Shown here: positions 26,654-38,565 of the stretch, piece after piece
How the letters are laid out: every line of letters begins with the position of its first letter
How positions within the stretch are numbered: the first letter of the stretch is position 1
Origin: Streptococcus sanguinis
Lineage (GTDB): Bacteria; Bacillota; Bacilli; Lactobacillales; Streptococcaceae
Length of the DNA: 64,000 nucleotides
Direction: 5' to 3'
Assembly (NCBI RefSeq): GCF_001078705.1
Contig: NZ_CDMW01000001.1
Span: 1,295,541-1,359,540 of the forward strand
Position numbers and translations under genes: made by a program
Notes under the pieces: model-generated
Database searches by the model: none
What the model saw: the letters and a program-made list of their open reading frames with translations, nothing else
What the model was told of the DNA's origin: nothing

Positions 26654-27294
26654 TTAAAAGCCACCTCTCTTCTTCCTACTAGGGATTCAATCTTTGCCAC
26701 AAAAGGCATGATATCCGGGTTATTTTTCAGGGAAGCCTGATTAGCAATGAGCCGGGCTGACACCCGACAAATGTCTTCAAAAACCAGCAGGCCGTTAGCT
26801 GACAGGGTATGCCCCGTCTCCACAATATCAACAATGGCATCCGCCAGACCCAGCACTGGTGAAATCTCCACACTTCCTTGGATGGAGATGATTTCCACAT
26901 CTTCCCCTTTTTGATTGAAATAATCAGTCGCCACCGTTGGGTACTTGGTCGCAATCCGCTTGCGCTTGTGATCATGAGGGTCATAGCTGGGCACCGAGGC
27001 CAGTGAGAATTTACAAAGCCCAAAGTTCAGATCCAGCAGCTCCAGATAGCCAGTCGGATGCTCAAAGAGAATGTCCTTTCCGACAATGCCTAGTTCAGCG
27101 ACTCCATGGCGTACATAGGTCGTCACATCAGGCCCCTTGACCAAGAGAAAGCGAAAGCGACTGTCTGGACTTTCAAAAATCAAGCTGCGCCCCTTGTCTG
27201 CCATGAAGGACATATCAAAACCAGCCTGGGTCAAGAGCTTGACCGTATCTTCCTCAATCCGCCCCTTGGTCAGGGCAATGGTAATCTGACTCAT
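26650..27294 (-). CDS. hisG: ATP phosphoribosyltransferase, short catalytic form
   Basis: A 214-residue enzyme for the first committed step, joining ATP and PRPP. The PRPP loop is visible as [13 protein letters not shown] near residues 151-163, and ALTKGRI lies near the N-terminus. It lacks the C-terminal histidine-binding regulatory domain of the long form, which fits the presence of HisZ next to it. It overlaps both neighbours by four bases, so hisZ-hisG-hisD are translationally coupled. Confidence 0.94.
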   Translation of the reverse strand: MSQITIALTKGRIEEDTVKLLTQAGFDMSFMADKGRSLIFESPDSRFRFLLVKGPDVTTYVRHGVAELGIVGKDILFEHPTGYLELLDLNFGLCKFSLASVPSYDPHDHKRKRIATKYPTVATDYFNQKGEDVEIISIQGSVEISPVLGLADAIVDIVETGHTLSANGLLVFEDICRVSARLIANQASLKNNPDIMPFVAKIESLVGRREVAFK

Positions 27295-28280
27295 CTGCTA
27301 TCACCTTCCTTTCCGCCCTCGTCCGGTAGGTCATCATGAATAGCTTGATAGACGCTATCAATATCTAAAGACCAGCCGATAGCTGTCAGTTCTGCTGCCC
27401 CGAAGCGCTTGAAAAGCTGGTCATAGCGACCACCTGACAGAAAAGCATCTGGCACTCGGTCGCCAAAGACCTTGAAGGTCAATCCAGTATAGTAAGGCAT
27501 GGCCGCTACCTGCCCCAAGTCCATAATTGTCTGCTCCAGCAAGCCTGATAGGCTCTGCAGAACCTGCTCTATATCATCTAGAGCTGTCAATATTCTCTCG
27601 TTATCAACCAGCTCTCTGGCCCTAGCTAAAACCTGTTGGCTAGGACCAAACAAATAGGGCAGCTCCTGCAAAAAATCATCAAATTCACTAGATCTGGTCT
27701 GGGTGAATTCAAAGATCCCCGTCCTATTTTTCTTGCGAATATAATCTAGCAGCTGGGCCTCCTCCTGCGAATCCAAGGCCAAACTCGCTAGGATGGTCTG
27801 CAGGATCGCCGCATGGGAAAACTCGAACTGATAAGACTTAACCTGCGCTAAATCCAGCGACTGCTTGGCTGTCTTGATAGCCTCAAGCACCGCCTCGCGA
27901 GCTGGATAGCCAATAATCTCAATACCAGCTTGGCTGAGCTCGTTGGCAAGACCACGCAGCTCTTCTTGATAGTGAAAAACCTTGCCTGAATAGGAAAACT
28001 TGGTCGGCGTATGCACCCTGGTCGAAGCAATAACCCGACCAATCTGGCTGGTCACATCAGGCCGCAGCACCAATAGCTCACCTTTTTTATCAAAAAGATG
28101 ATAATGATGGGGCTCCACATGGTCACTGAAGACCTCAAAGTGCTCCAAAGTCGGCGTGTCAATCCGATTGAAACCTTGAGCCATCAGAAAATCACTGATG
28201 TCCCGCTCAATCTCGTAGGTCACACGTGCCCTCTTGAAAAGCTTGTCATGCATGCCAATCGGAAGGGTGATTTTATTCAT
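27291..28280 (-). CDS. hisZ: ATP phosphoribosyltransferase regulatory subunit
   Basis: A 329-residue paralogue of histidyl-tRNA synthetase that pairs with short HisG and carries the allosteric histidine site. Class II synthetase features remain: [15 protein letters not shown] near residues 37-51, [13 protein letters not shown] near 71-83, and [10 protein letters not shown] near 262 followed by [12 protein letters not shown] near 282. The anticodon-binding domain of true synthetases is absent, in line with the length. It follows hisC after 55 bases. Confidence 0.9.
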   Translation of the reverse strand: MNKITLPIGMHDKLFKRARVTYEIERDISDFLMAQGFNRIDTPTLEHFEVFSDHVEPHHYHLFDKKGELLVLRPDVTSQIGRVIASTRVHTPTKFSYSGKVFHYQEELRGLANELSQAGIEIIGYPAREAVLEAIKTAKQSLDLAQVKSYQFEFSHAAILQTILASLALDSQEEAQLLDYIRKKNRTGIFEFTQTRSSEFDDFLQELPYLFGPSQQVLARARELVDNERILTALDDIEQVLQSLSGLLEQTIMDLGQVAAMPYYTGLTFKVFGDRVPDAFLSGGRYDQLFKRFGAAELTAIGWSLDIDSVYQAIHDDLPDEGGKEGDSR

Positions 28281-28335
28281 AGGCTGCTTTCCTTTCTTGC
28301 TCTATTCTTACACTAGCTGGCTCTGAGTCAAACCC

Positions 28336-29394
28336 TCAGCTGCTGCAAATTTCCTTGATAGCTGCCAGGACTGCTTCCATCTCCTCTCGCTGTCCGATAG
28401 AGATGCGCAGAAAGTCTTTGATTCGTTCTGCTTTTGGAAAATACCGCACATAAATCTGACGCTCCTCTAACTGCTGAAAAAGCTCTGCTGCAGAGATTCT
28501 AGTTGGCTGAGCTAGGACAAAGTTGGTCTGACTGGGCAGGACTTGGAAATCCAGCGCAGCCAATTCCCCAGCAAACCAATCTCGGGTATCTTGAATGGCT
28601 CTACCGGTCTCGAGATAATAATCCCAATCTTCCACTGCCGCAAGAGCTAAGCGCTCTGCTAACATATCCACTGAGTAAGGATTGATGGAGTCCTTGACAG
28701 CTTTCATGACAGCTATTAAGTCCGGATGGCCAATGCCGTAGCCCACCCGCAGACCAGCCAAGGCTGCGTCCTTGGAAAAAGTCCGTGTGATAAAGAGGTT
28801 GGGATAGTTGTCTAGCAGAGACAGGGCAGATTGACCGCCAAAGTGAATATAGGCCTCATCCACCACCACTACCACATCCTGATTGGACGCCAGAATTTCC
28901 TCCAACTGATCTAGCGGCAGATAAATCCCCGTCGGGGCATTGGGATTGGCTAGGATAATGCCGCCATTGTCTCCAAAATAATCTGACGGATGGACCTCAA
29001 AACCATCTGTCAGTGGGATTTCTCGAAAAGGCACATGGTAGAGGTCGGCCCAGACCTTGTAAAAACCATAGGTCAAGTCCGGAAATAAGACCGACTCGCC
29101 ACTGTTAAAGAAAGCCAGGAAAGCCATGGACAAGATGTCGTCACTGCCGTTACCAATAATGAGCTGGTCGGGTGATACACCCAAATTTGCCGCCAAAACC
29201 TGACAGAGCTCCGCCTGATCCAAACTGGAATATTTGCGCAAGTCCTGGGCATCAAAATTCTGCAGGGCCTCTGCCACCTTAGGACTTGGCCCATAAGCAT
29301 TTTCATTGGTATTGATCTTAATCATGTCTGGCTCATTGGGCTGCTGCCCCGCTACATAGGGATTGATTTGCCTGAGACCTTTTAGCTTAACCAT
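28336..29394 (-). CDS. hisC: Histidinol-phosphate aminotransferase
   Basis: A 352-residue PLP enzyme of aminotransferase class I/II that converts imidazole-acetol phosphate to histidinol phosphate. [11 protein letters not shown] near residues 28-38 binds the substrate phosphate, NPNAPTG lies near 150, and the PLP Lys is in [16 protein letters not shown] near 207-222. FLRISIG near 333 carries the terminal Arg. It is the first gene of the operon, preceded by AGAGGTGG and the T-box leader. Confidence 0.94.
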   Translation of the reverse strand: MVKLKGLRQINPYVAGQQPNEPDMIKINTNENAYGPSPKVAEALQNFDAQDLRKYSSLDQAELCQVLAANLGVSPDQLIIGNGSDDILSMAFLAFFNSGESVLFPDLTYGFYKVWADLYHVPFREIPLTDGFEVHPSDYFGDNGGIILANPNAPTGIYLPLDQLEEILASNQDVVVVVDEAYIHFGGQSALSLLDNYPNLFITRTFSKDAALAGLRVGYGIGHPDLIAVMKAVKDSINPYSVDMLAERLALAAVEDWDYYLETGRAIQDTRDWFAGELAALDFQVLPSQTNFVLAQPTRISAAELFQQLEERQIYVRYFPKAERIKDFLRISIGQREEMEAVLAAIKEICSS

Positions 29395-29488
29395 CTTGCC
29401 ACCTCTTATCTTTTAGAACTTCTAATAAATGAAAGACGAAATTTACCGCTTTGCTAAAGGAAAATAGGGGGAACCTTCTGATTTAAAT

Positions 29489-29756
29489 ATAATAAAAAGC
29501 CCTCGCAAAAAAACTTTGCAAGGACGTTGACACGCGGTTCCACCTTTATTCGGACCCCAGTCGCCTGAGGACCCTCTGGGAGTACGGGACTCCAGATTAA
29601 TAACGGCAATCAGCCGTCGGACACTAGTCTCAGACTGCTAACTGATTTCGCATCCGCACTCAAGAATGTGTCGTCTAAGGATTGCATGCCGTCTCACCAT
29701 CAGGCACTCTCTGTTTCTTGTCTTAGACTTTTTCTCTCATCGCTTTCAATTTATTG
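29489..29756 (-). promoter_or_regulatory. T-box leader of the his operon, probable His specificity
   Basis: On the minus strand this leader has the T-box sequence AAAGGTGGAACCGCG (plus positions 29547-29533). A terminator stem follows, CCTTGC/GCGAGG, with a T-rich run at 29501-29489. Upstream lies an AGAGAG-containing stem I, in which GTCTAAG pairs with CTTAGAC. Just below that helix the 3' strand reads GACACATT, placing CAC (His) at plus 29670-29668 in the specifier position. Uncharged tRNA-His should promote read-through into hisC. The specifier was assigned by eye. Confidence 0.85.
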
Positions 29757-29762
29757 TTGAAT

Positions 29763-29791
29763 ATTCTACATGAATTTTTATTAAAAAGCAA
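29763..29791 (-). promoter_or_regulatory. Promoter of the his operon
   Basis: Minus-strand TTGCTT and TAGAAT are separated by 17 bases, directly upstream of the T-box leader. Confidence 0.6.
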
Positions 29792-29836
29792 GAGGAAAAT
29801 TGAAAAAAATTAAATATTTTTTTCTTTCTAAATGTA

Positions 29837-30142
29837 TTAACGCTCTTTCAGCATGACACTAGACAAATCCAACAGATTAATTGCTGTTTCAAAATGCTCC
29901 CCCATCAGATCATAGACAGCATCTTCACTTAAGACGCCGCAAGCTATATTTTCAGGGAAATCCGGTCCATTCGAGAACTCTAAATCATCAAAAAATTTCT
30001 GATCAGTATAGTAGTCCCTCAGCTGGATATAATCTAACTGGCAGCGCTCCAGCTCAGCTAAAGCTTCCTGAGCACTTGCCAATACCTGAGAATATTTATT
30101 CAGGTGCTTTTCCATTCTTTGAATGCGTTCTAACTGTTCCAC
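29837..30142 (-). CDS. Small DUF4298-like protein
   Basis: A 101-residue acidic, helical cytosolic protein beginning MEQLERIQRMEKHLNKY. It matches my recollection of the DUF4298 family, whose function is unknown. Conserved-looking segments are LRDYYTDQKFFDD near residue 42 and GVLSEDAVYDL near 69. It starts 33 bases after rexA and is probably on the same transcript; the association does not prove a recombination role. No clear terminator lies between it and the his promoter. Confidence 0.65.
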   Translation of the reverse strand: MEQLERIQRMEKHLNKYSQVLASAQEALAELERCQLDYIQLRDYYTDQKFFDDLEFSNGPDFPENIACGVLSEDAVYDLMGEHFETAINLLDLSSVMLKER

Positions 30143-30175
30143 AGCTTTCCTTCCTTTCTGGACATGACAAACTAA

Positions 30176-33100
30176 TCAATCTACCCTAACCACCTGCATC
30201 TGCTCACCGCCTAGCAAAATCAAATATTTTTCAATCTGAGAAATACCATAAGAACGGCTGAGAGCTTGAGCATATAAGTCTAGCTGGCCATGGTAGCGAG
30301 CAATCAACTCAGATGGCTCCTTATATTTATCCGTCTTGTAGTCAAAAAGGATAATCCGGTCTTCAAAGAGCAGGTAACCATCCAAAATCCCCCGCAAAAC
30401 AAATTCCTGACCGCTGGCCTCATCTCTCTTGAGCATGGCAAACGGTGCTTCTCGACGAAGTCTGTCACTGTTCTCAATCAAGAGGAGCCCCAAATCAGTC
30501 TCAAAGAAAGATGCAATCTTAGACAGCTGAATCTGCTTTTTGACTGCGTCATCAGCCTGAACCTGAGCCAAGGCAGAACGAAGTACAGCCATGCTGGGAC
30601 GGCTATCCAAAGGAATCCGCTGCATGAACTCATGAACGGCACTACCGACTTGAGCCCCAGTCACTTTGGCTTTCTTGCCAAAATCAGGCAACTCAAAGCT
30701 GGGCTGAGGCCGAAAAGCTGCTCGCTCATCCATGATATCCAGACCGTCCGTATCCATGATTGGCTCATAAAACTTCTTAATCTGGCTTGGAGTTCGCACA
30801 CTAGGCAGCTCAATAGCAGAACGGTACTGGCTATTCAGTCGATCCACGCTTTCTAAAATATCCAGAGCCCGACGGATATCGTCCGACTGACGATTATCTG
30901 CCAAATCATCCGCTGGAAAGAGCACAGGCTCATTAATCTGCCCTATCTCTTGAGCAGTTAGCTCCTCATCAGTAACAAAACGGGTCTCGTAGGCAAGATT
31001 CTCATCAGAAAAAACAGCCTGAATGGCATAGAGCCAGTCTTGGAAATTACTGAGCTGGCTGCGCAGACTGGCAGACAAACGCCCTTGCTGGCTCTTGCCC
31101 CACTTACGCTTATCCAAGGTCTCTTGACTGCCCTTGCCGACCAGATAAAGCTTGGTTTCAGCCCGCGTCATGGCCACATAAAGCAAACGCATTTGCTCAG
31201 ACAAACTGGCCAACTGCAGCTCCGCTAGATTCTGCTGATAAGGCAGCGTATCCATGGAAATGCGCAACTGATTTGGCGCATAAGGATCTTCCACAGACAC
31301 CGATACATCCGCCACATACTTGATGCCGACTCCCTTGGTTCGGCTGAGGATAATAGCAGAGCTGCTATCCTGACGGTTGAAGGCCTTGTCCATATTGAGC
31401 AGGAAGACATACTTGAACTCCAGCCCCTTACTCTTATGAATGGTCATGAGACGAACGGCGTCCTTAGGCGCCGCCACTGGCACACTGGCTAGATCGTGCT
31501 GATTTTCCAAGATACGGTCTATCATTCCGATAAAGCGAGACAAGCCTTTAAAGCTGGACTTTTCATACTCATTGGCCCGCAAAGAGAGAGCATAGAGATT
31601 GGCCTGTCTCTGGGCACCATTGGCTAGAGTTCCCACCATGTCATAGTAGAAACGGTCCTGATAAATCTTCCAAATCAAATCATACAGGGAATGCGTCTTG
31701 GAATAGGTCCTCCAGCTTTGCAGGGTTTCATGGAAATGCTGCAATTTTTTCTGCAGTTCCTGGGTGACTAAAGCAGGGTGCAAACCTCTACCTTCAAGGG
31801 CATTGAGCAATTTTTCATAGAGATTTTCCTGAGAACGCTCTTGACTGGCCTGCAGGGACAGCCGAGCCAGCTCGTCCTCACCAAAGTCAAACATAGGAGA
31901 CTTAAGAAGGGCGGTCAAGGCATAGTCATTCAGCGGATTATTGATAGTCCGAAGGGTATCCAGCATGACTAAGACCTCAACCGACTGCAGATAGTTTGCT
32001 GAACCATCATCTGGTACCAGCGGAATCTGGTGCTGCTCAAAGGCAGCTAAAATCAAATCATTTCGGGTTCTGGATGCCGTCAGCAGCGTGATATCTTTAA
32101 AAGCCACTCCTTCTTCATTGTGCAGGCGAATGATTTCCTTGATGACTAGATCCACTTCCCCAGCTGATACTGCCTGTGGCAAGCCCTCATCAGTCTCCTC
32201 TTCCGGACTCTCCTTAGAGCCTTCATAGATTAAGAAAGAAGCGCGGTTAGCTGGATTAGGCTCACGTTTGGCTGGATTTCCCGCCACCAAATAGTGGGTT
32301 TCATTGTAGTCAATTTCCCCAACTTCTTCATCCATCAGGCGTTTGAAAACATCATTGGTCGCTTCCAGTACCTCAAGATGACTACGGAAATTTTCCTTAA
32401 GGACGATTAGCTTGCCCTGACTGCTATCCTCTTGATAGGCCTTAAACTTATCACTGAAAATCTGCGGGTCAGCTTGACGGAAACGGTAGATAGACTGCTT
32501 GATATCACCCACCATAAAGCGATTTTGCCCTCTGGCAAGCAAGTCCAGCATGCGCTCCTGCGTGTGGTTGGTATCCTGATACTCATCCACCATGACCTCG
32601 TGGTAGCGTTCCTGATAAAAGCGACGCACCTCTGGGAATGTCTCTAAAATCTCAATAGCAAAATGGCTGATGTCACCAAATTCAAAGGCATTTTCCGCTT
32701 TCTTTCGCTCCAAGTAAGCCTGTGCAAAGTCCGCCACAAAGCCCCGCAGAAGCTCAACCAGAGGCAGGCATTCATCCTGATGCTGCTCGATAAAGTCCAG
32801 TTGATAAAGCTGCTGGTCAAAGCTACGCAGCCGTTCAATCATAGGCTTTCTGGCTTCATTGTAGTCCTTGGCCATTTCTTTTTTGAGCTCGTCTGCATTC
32901 TTGCCAACCCGAGCTGTAAAGGCTTGACCATTGGACAGTTGGGAAAGTGCCACGATCTGCTTGAGAATCTGAGCCGTGTCCTCTATCGATGACAATTCAT
33001 TCAGGCCTGCTAAGACGGTCAGAGCATCTTGGACATTTTCCTGATACTTGGCGCCCGCAAACTCTCTCCCTTCATGCTCCAAATGGGCGGAAAAGAAAGC

Positions 33101-33850
33101 TTCCAGCTCCCAAAGGGCTGATTTGATTTGACCGAATATCCTCTCTCTCTCTGCTGCAAAGTCGCTGTGCTCATAGCCATAGAGGAAGGTTTCTTCCAGC
33201 CAGCGCTGAGGGCTGCTGGTTGACTGCAGAAAACTGTAAATCCGATAAACTTGCTCCCGGAAACCTGATAAATCCTTGCGCTTACCAGTAAAGTTCTTAA
33301 CCAAACGGCTAAACAAAGCCTGACGCTCGCTGTCATAGTAACGGTCAAACACTTGGCTGAAAACTTCATTTTGCAGAATCAGCTGCTCACTGGCAGACTG
33401 GAGAATTCGAAAATTCGGTGCCAAACCAAGCAGGTAACCATAGCGACTAAGCACTTTCTGGGTAAAGGCGTCCATGGTGCCAATGTCAGCATTGGGCAGG
33501 TCAGCTAATTGCTGGGCCAAATGTTGCTTGAGTTCAGGACTTTCAGCCTCTTTCAAGGCCTGACCCAGTTCCTTCTCCAGCCTCTCTTTTAGCTCGCCTG
33601 CCGCCTTGACAGTAAAGGTCGAGATAAAGAGCTGGCTGACAGCAACACCTCTAAGAATCTGGTCGATAATCCGCTGGACCATGACAAAAGTCTTACCCGA
33701 TCCGGCCGAAGCGGAGACCAGAATATTCTGGCCAGAGGAGTAGATGGCCTCAATCTGCTCTGCCGTCTTTTTCTGCGGCTTGTCCGAAGCAGCTTCTTGG
33801 GCTTGCTTAAGAGCAATTTCTTCTGCAGTTAAAAAAGGAATTCTCTTCAT
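30176..33850 (-). CDS. rexA: ATP-dependent helicase/nuclease subunit A (RexA/AddA)
   Basis: A 1224-residue UvrD-type helicase with a C-terminal RecB-family nuclease, the AddA-type subunit of the complex that processes double-strand ends for repair. Walker A is [12 protein letters not shown] near residues 47-58. [12 protein letters not shown] near 410 holds the Walker B motif, and [14 protein letters not shown] near 448 is helicase motif [14 protein letters not shown] and [13 protein letters not shown] are motifs V and VI. The nuclease motif [20 protein letters not shown] lies near residues 1156-1175. It overlaps rexB by four bases. Confidence 0.94.
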   Translation of the reverse strand: MKRIPFLTAEEIALKQAQEAASDKPQKKTAEQIEAIYSSGQNILVSASAGSGKTFVMVQRIIDQILRGVAVSQLFISTFTVKAAGELKERLEKELGQALKEAESPELKQHLAQQLADLPNADIGTMDAFTQKVLSRYGYLLGLAPNFRILQSASEQLILQNEVFSQVFDRYYDSERQALFSRLVKNFTGKRKDLSGFREQVYRIYSFLQSTSSPQRWLEETFLYGYEHSDFAAERERIFGQIKSALWELEAFFSAHLEHEGREFAGAKYQENVQDALTVLAGLNELSSIEDTAQILKQIVALSQLSNGQAFTARVGKNADELKKEMAKDYNEARKPMIERLRSFDQQLYQLDFIEQHQDECLPLVELLRGFVADFAQAYLERKKAENAFEFGDISHFAIEILETFPEVRRFYQERYHEVMVDEYQDTNHTQERMLDLLARGQNRFMVGDIKQSIYRFRQADPQIFSDKFKAYQEDSSQGKLIVLKENFRSHLEVLEATNDVFKRLMDEEVGEIDYNETHYLVAGNPAKREPNPANRASFLIYEGSKESPEEETDEGLPQAVSAGEVDLVIKEIIRLHNEEGVAFKDITLLTASRTRNDLILAAFEQHQIPLVPDDGSANYLQSVEVLVMLDTLRTINNPLNDYALTALLKSPMFDFGEDELARLSLQASQERSQENLYEKLLNALEGRGLHPALVTQELQKKLQHFHETLQSWRTYSKTHSLYDLIWKIYQDRFYYDMVGTLANGAQRQANLYALSLRANEYEKSSFKGLSRFIGMIDRILENQHDLASVPVAAPKDAVRLMTIHKSKGLEFKYVFLLNMDKAFNRQDSSSAIILSRTKGVGIKYVADVSVSVEDPYAPNQLRISMDTLPYQQNLAELQLASLSEQMRLLYVAMTRAETKLYLVGKGSQETLDKRKWGKSQQGRLSASLRSQLSNFQDWLYAIQAVFSDENLAYETRFVTDEELTAQEIGQINEPVLFPADDLADNRQSDDIRRALDILESVDRLNSQYRSAIELPSVRTPSQIKKFYEPIMDTDGLDIMDERAAFRPQPSFELPDFGKKAKVTGAQVGSAVHEFMQRIPLDSRPSMAVLRSALAQVQADDAVKKQIQLSKIASFFETDLGLLLIENSDRLRREAPFAMLKRDEASGQEFVLRGILDGYLLFEDRIILFDYKTDKYKEPSELIARYHGQLDLYAQALSRSYGISQIEKYLILLGGEQMQVVRVD

Positions 33851-36800
33851 TTTTCCAGCTCCTCCCTCATCTTTTCTAGCCAGGCCTGGCGCAACTTCTC
33901 ACCAGTCGGCCGCCTATCAAACTTACTTGCATCCAGCTTTTCTAGCTGGCGTGCCTGTCCTAGGTGGAGATTGGCTTCAAAGCCAGTAATGGCCTTAAAC
34001 TGCTCTACATAAGGAGCAATGCTTCGCCCATTCTCTGTATAAGGATTGACTGCAAAATGGCCTGATAGAATGCCTTCTGCAGCTTTTTTGTAGAGATAAG
34101 CATTGTAGGCCAGCAGCAAGTCCAAGTCTTCCTGACTTAGCAAGTTGGTCTTATTTTTTTCATAGAGCGGACCAAGCTCCTTGACAGCATCAGCCACAAA
34201 AAGTCCCTTGTACTGGAGTGGCTTCATAGACTGATTGACTGCATCCGCCAAGGTCTTGGTATCTTTAAGCGCCACAATCGGATCGGTCATCTGCAAATAC
34301 ATGGCGCCAAAAGTTCCCTTATCCTCTTGATAGTCTGCTAACTCCTCAATCGCCGCCAGATAGGTCGGCAGCTGAGAATTAAGCCCATTAAAGAACTTTT
34401 CAAAGCTGAACTTAATATCGCCAGACTTATAGTCCACCACTCCCAGACTCTCGGTCTTGGTCAGACGGTCAATCCGGTCCACCTTACCGCTCACGGTCAC
34501 TGCTCTGCCATTTTCCAAAGTCAGGAAAGGCTTAGAAGCTGACCCAAAGCCAGTCTCCTCGCCAATGGTCTCAATCCCGCTTGGATAAGCCAGCACGCGG
34601 CCGGTCGCCCTCGCCGTATCTAGCAAGAGCTGGCAGGCAAAACGGGTCTGTCCTGACTCACTGTAGATGCTCTCAAACTCGGCCTCTCGGCTGGTCTCTT
34701 CCATAGCTTGTGCTAAACGCCGGTCAAAATCAGCCGACGAATCATCCTGTAGGACCCTTTCAAAGATCCGGTGGAGGAAAATCCCGTGACTTCGAGCATC
34801 TGGATGAATGGTCCACTCTTCCTGCAGGCGCAGAACATACTTGAGAAAATAAGCATACTGATGCCGGAAATATTCGTTTAGAGCTGACGCTGAAAGTCGG
34901 AGGGGCTGATCTTTTGGATAAAGAGCTTGCAGAGTTTCAGGTTGCAAAGACTCCGTTTTCAGTTCCTTGCTGATTTGCGGAATGCTGATGCCTTGTGCTG
35001 CCAATTTCTTGCGGAGAACCCGCACAGCCACTGCCCAAAAAGTCTGCTCCTCTGCTGTCCACTCTCGATCAATCTCCTCTTGGTGAAGCTCGATGATTTG
35101 AGACAGGAGAGCTCGGTAGCTGCCAATATCGTCACTGGAAGCTTGAGGCTTTTTGACAATGATGGGCAAGGAAATCGGTGCTGCAGTCAATTCCAGCAGA
35201 TAGGTCGACATGCTGTCCTCTACTTCATTGACCAAGGCTGGCGCAGACAAGACCAGCTCTTTGGTCGCAGAATTAATCAGCGACAGGGCTGTATAGCGAT
35301 TCTTCTTGAGATTTTCTGAGCTGGCAATCTGCAGTTCTGCCTGAGAATCCGTTGTGTCATTGAGTCGAGCCCGGTCTTCATCACTGAGCAGACTCTTGTT
35401 TTGCGCGATTTTCGGGAAACGCTCTTGGGTCAGTCCAATCGCGTAGACGTAAGGAGCTGCTAAAGGCTCTATCAGATCATAAGACTGGACCTTGACCACA
35501 TCTACCGTTGCTGGCACCGTCCGATAGTTAGACAAAAGCATGCCTGATAAGACCAAAGCCAGAAAATCGTCTAGTTTGACCTTACTATCTGCAAAGACCT
35601 GAGCAAATTGCTCTAGAACATGGCTGAAAGACTTCCAGACTTCCTCATGACGTTCCTGCTCCTGCTGACTTGCTCCCTGCAGCAGAGCCTTCAAATTGTC
35701 AGACAAACTAGCTGCTTTGACAAACTCCGTAAACTTAACTAAGAGCCCTGACGCCGTCTGACTGCGGGATTTGAAAAAGTCTTGCAATGGAGACATAACC
35801 CGACGACGAATATGATTGAGACTGTCTAGGTCAAATTTCCCTTGGCTATTAGCCGTGAAATCCTTGGCTAGCTTGCCTGCCCCCTTAATGTCCGCAAAGC
35901 GCAAATATTGCTCAAAATGATCCAGCTCCTCCTGAGTCAAATCTCCGTAGAGCCCTGTCTTTAAGAGATTGAGCAGGTCTTCCAGTTGGAAGTTATAGCG
36001 CTTGAGCCGCTCCAAGGACTCGACAAACTGAACCAGCGGATGCTGGGCCATCGACTCGCTCCGCCCCAGATAATAGGGAATCTGATAGTGGTCAAAAATG
36101 GTCTTGAGCTGAAGCTGGTAAGCTTCCACATCTCCCAAAAGCAGACGAATATCCTTATAGCGCACACCATCATGAACCCGCTGCCGAATGGACTTAGCCA
36201 CATACTCCAGCTCTTCTTTCTGGTTCATAGTAGCCCAAATCTGAAGCCGCGAGCGGTCTGTCTCACTAAGACTAACCGTTGATTCTGAAAAGTCATAGCG
36301 ACTCTCCAAAATCTTAGAAATCCGTCCAAAGGCATCTTCTGCTCCCGCATGAGGGATATAGTCAGGCTTGACCTGATAGTCCTCGGCCAGTTTTCGCAGA
36401 AAATCCACGCTGGCCTGATAGAGATTGCCCTCACGAAAGGCTGCTCGATAGGCTTTTTGACTGGCATAGGTCCCGATAACAATCTCCACACCTTTTCGAT
36501 GGAGAAGACCGACTAGGTATTCCTCTTCAGCAGAAAAACGAGTAAAACCATCGATGACCAGGGCTAAATTCTCCAATTCCTCATCTGTATCACCTGACAG
36601 AATATGCTGGGCAAAAGCAGCAAGCTGAGAAGACGAATCAAAATCCCCCTTATTCAGAGCAGCAGTCACCGCTGTAAAAATCTTGACCAGATCCTCCCGC
36701 TTCTCAGGCTCCTCAAGAAATTCCAAATCCGCAAAGGACATCTGGGCGGTCTGCAGTTCATGGTAAAGATCCATCAGCTGCTGGATAAACTGGGGATCCT

Positions 36801-37128
36801 TCTTAATCCGGCCATAGACCTTAAGCTCTCCATCATCCAGCTCTGTCAAGGTTCGATAAATCAGCATTCCCAGACCAATATCGTCCAAACTCTGCCCTTG
36901 CCGAACATCATTAAGGACAAAATACCGGGCCATCTGGGCAAAGCGCGTCACCGTAATGGCAAAGGAAGCTTTGTTCTTCAGACACTCCAAAACCGCCCGC
37001 TCCTTCTCAAAAGATAGCGAATTTGGCGCAATATAAAAGACTCGCTTACCAGCCGCCACCAAGCTCTCAGCCTCAGCCACTAAAACCTTGGTCAAAGAAT
37101 GGCGAATATCTGTATAAAGTAATTTCAT
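33847..37128 (-). CDS. rexB: ATP-dependent nuclease subunit B (RexB/AddB)
   Basis: A 1093-residue partner of RexA. The N-terminus ([12 protein letters not shown]) lacks the Walker A loop that Bacillus AddB has, and only two cysteines occur in the whole protein, so the iron-sulfur cluster of Bacillus-type AddB cannot form; both traits are known for streptococcal RexB. The RecB-type nuclease site is retained: GKVDRIDR and GVVDYKSGD near residues 870-895. The start at 37128 is preceded by an extended -10 promoter and a weak AAAAGGCAGG ribosome site. It is the first gene of the rexB-rexA-DUF4298 transcript. Confidence 0.93.
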   Translation of the reverse strand: MKLLYTDIRHSLTKVLVAEAESLVAAGKRVFYIAPNSLSFEKERAVLECLKNKASFAITVTRFAQMARYFVLNDVRQGQSLDDIGLGMLIYRTLTELDDGELKVYGRIKKDPQFIQQLMDLYHELQTAQMSFADLEFLEEPEKREDLVKIFTAVTAALNKGDFDSSSQLAAFAQHILSGDTDEELENLALVIDGFTRFSAEEEYLVGLLHRKGVEIVIGTYASQKAYRAAFREGNLYQASVDFLRKLAEDYQVKPDYIPHAGAEDAFGRISKILESRYDFSESTVSLSETDRSRLQIWATMNQKEELEYVAKSIRQRVHDGVRYKDIRLLLGDVEAYQLQLKTIFDHYQIPYYLGRSESMAQHPLVQFVESLERLKRYNFQLEDLLNLLKTGLYGDLTQEELDHFEQYLRFADIKGAGKLAKDFTANSQGKFDLDSLNHIRRRVMSPLQDFFKSRSQTASGLLVKFTEFVKAASLSDNLKALLQGASQQEQERHEEVWKSFSHVLEQFAQVFADSKVKLDDFLALVLSGMLLSNYRTVPATVDVVKVQSYDLIEPLAAPYVYAIGLTQERFPKIAQNKSLLSDEDRARLNDTTDSQAELQIASSENLKKNRYTALSLINSATKELVLSAPALVNEVEDSMSTYLLELTAAPISLPIIVKKPQASSDDIGSYRALLSQIIELHQEEIDREWTAEEQTFWAVAVRVLRKKLAAQGISIPQISKELKTESLQPETLQALYPKDQPLRLSASALNEYFRHQYAYFLKYVLRLQEEWTIHPDARSHGIFLHRIFERVLQDDSSADFDRRLAQAMEETSREAEFESIYSESGQTRFACQLLLDTARATGRVLAYPSGIETIGEETGFGSASKPFLTLENGRAVTVSGKVDRIDRLTKTESLGVVDYKSGDIKFSFEKFFNGLNSQLPTYLAAIEELADYQEDKGTFGAMYLQMTDPIVALKDTKTLADAVNQSMKPLQYKGLFVADAVKELGPLYEKNKTNLLSQEDLDLLLAYNAYLYKKAAEGILSGHFAVNPYTENGRSIAPYVEQFKAITGFEANLHLGQARQLEKLDASKFDRRPTGEKLRQAWLEKMREELEK

Positions 37129-37160
37129 AGCCTGCCTTTTCCTCTAGAAAATATAGGAAC

Positions 37161-37169
37161 ATTATACCA
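37161..37169 (-). promoter_or_regulatory. Extended -10 promoter of rexBA
   Basis: Minus-strand TGGTATAAT lies 33 bases before the rexB start codon. No -35 match is evident. Confidence 0.5.
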
Positions 37170-37264
37170 TTTTTGCCAATAATTCTCATGGAGAATAGTC
37201 CCAAAGCCCGATTAAAACCCATCATCTAAAGACAGTCTTAGTGACCATCCTCATCATATCCATA

Positions 37265-37294
37265 AAAAACGAAAAAGCCACTGCTTCCAGTGAC
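37265..37294 (-). terminator. Terminator after the small unknown gene at 37329
   Basis: On the minus strand GTCACTG pairs with CAGTGGC (one G-U pair, 4-base loop), followed by TTTTTCGTTTTTT. The hairpin lies 35 bases after the stop at 37329. Confidence 0.75.
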
Positions 37295-37328
37295 TTCCTA
37301 TGGCTCTCACTTCTTTCAAAGTAAGTAC

Positions 37329-37640
37329 TCATTTAATCTTATGCTTATTCATCTTTTCTTCAAAAATGCTTGTCATAATCACGCGCAATTCTTCTCTTTC
37401 CTTGTCAGGAAGTTCGCCTTGCTGCTTGGCTACAGCATAAAGTTCAGGATATTGCTTAGCAACTCGCTCAACGGTCTTGGTCGTCGCATGCCCTCTCACG
37501 AAGAAAGGAATCCTCTTAATCCACTCTTGGGGCACAAGTGCTAAAATCTTTTTAGCAGCTTCCTTATCGGAAATTTCTGCAGTGCTGAGCCCTTGATTGA
37601 TCTGCTCCTGTTCCTTTTCTGTAAAATCTTTTAATTCCAT
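37329..37640 (-). CDS. Small protein of unknown function
   Basis: A 103-residue, charged, helical protein that I do not recognise. It has no signal peptide. The central stretch VPQEWIKRIPFFVRGHATTKTVERVAK contains most of its hydrophobic and aromatic residues, and both ends are rich in Glu and Lys. It follows the lipoprotein gene by 46 bases and ends at a clear terminator, so it is probably the last gene of that transcript. The ribosome site (GGGAG, 12 bases upstream) is moderate. Confidence 0.6.
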   Translation of the reverse strand: MELKDFTEKEQEQINQGLSTAEISDKEAAKKILALVPQEWIKRIPFFVRGHATTKTVERVAKQYPELYAVAKQQGELPDKEREELRVIMTSIFEEKMNKHKIK

Positions 37641-37686
37641 ACGCTTAATCTCCCAGTTCTATTTTCTTAATGCTAACTAAAGCACA

Positions 37687-38532
37687 TTACTTACCCTCTA
37701 CCCACTTATCATTGTCCATGATAAAAGGTTTGGCCAGACCTTCCCCTGTGTAGTCCTTATATTTTGTCTGCAAGTATTTGTAGACATCTTCCTTGGTCGC
37801 AAACTTGATTGCTTGGTATGGCTCTTCAAAGGTCAGCTTTTCGATAAATAAATATCCGTCTTTGTCTGGAACTAAGACACCGACATGGCCTACAAAGAGA
37901 GAATCACCGTCAAGATTGTCATGAACAATGACTGAAAGCATCCTTGCTTTTTCACTAAACTTGAACTGCTTGAAGTATTCCTCCATCTTCTTAGCATGGA
38001 CTTTTACATCTTGAGTCGCTTCAGTCTTGACTCTAGAAAATAAGATATTAAATTCTTCCTTATCCTTGGCATCAAAAAGCTTGCCCTTGTCAATCGAATC
38101 ATTATCTATGAACAAGAGTTCGTCATCTTTTTCTATTTGAGGGATGTCGATGCTATTTTTCAACAAAGTATAGGTATTAATCCGACAATTTGTCCCGATA
38201 AAATCGCCCTTCTTTGCCTGCCACAGAGGATTGATTTTTTCCACATCATATTCGGTTTTGGTAAATTTAGTGAAATCGCCCGTTAATCCAGTAGAGCCAA
38301 CAAGTCCATTGTAGTCATTGACTAGATTGACAAAGTTATCGACACTGTCTTTATCCAAGTCGGCTGCCAACAAATTCTTAACTTCTTCGACACTCTTTTT
38401 ACTGTTTAGATTTGAATAAGTCGATGTAGTTTGACTTGTTTCTTTATTTTTCTGCGAACTAGCACATGCCACCAGCCCCAAAGCCAAAGCTAAGCAGGCG
38501 CAGGACATGATTATTTTGCTGTATTTCTTCAT
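37687..38532 (-). CDS. DUF4300-like lipoprotein
   Basis: A 281-residue exported protein. The signal peptide has a basic start (MKKYSKI) and a hydrophobic core that ends in the lipobox LVAC, with the lipidated Cys at residue 23. A Ser/Thr/Lys-rich linker follows. The mature domain has a GTNCRINTYTLLKN segment near residue 115 and NLDGDSLFVGHVGVLV near 205. These match my recollection of DUF4300, a family of unknown function found in streptococcal lipoproteins. It should sit on the outer membrane face. The ClbS-like gene lies 33 bases upstream. Confidence 0.75.
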   Translation of the reverse strand: MKKYSKIIMSCACLALALGLVACASSQKNKETSQTTSTYSNLNSKKSVEEVKNLLAADLDKDSVDNFVNLVNDYNGLVGSTGLTGDFTKFTKTEYDVEKINPLWQAKKGDFIGTNCRINTYTLLKNSIDIPQIEKDDELLFIDNDSIDKGKLFDAKDKEEFNILFSRVKTEATQDVKVHAKKMEEYFKQFKFSEKARMLSVIVHDNLDGDSLFVGHVGVLVPDKDGYLFIEKLTFEEPYQAIKFATKEDVYKYLQTKYKDYTGEGLAKPFIMDNDKWVEGK

Positions 38533-38565
38533 TCTTATTTCTCTCCACTATTTGTATTCAATTGA

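Noticed and set aside
33847-37128. RexB as a degraded AddB because it lacks Walker A and iron-sulfur cysteines
   Set aside because: Both features are typical of streptococcal RexB, and the nuclease motif is intact.
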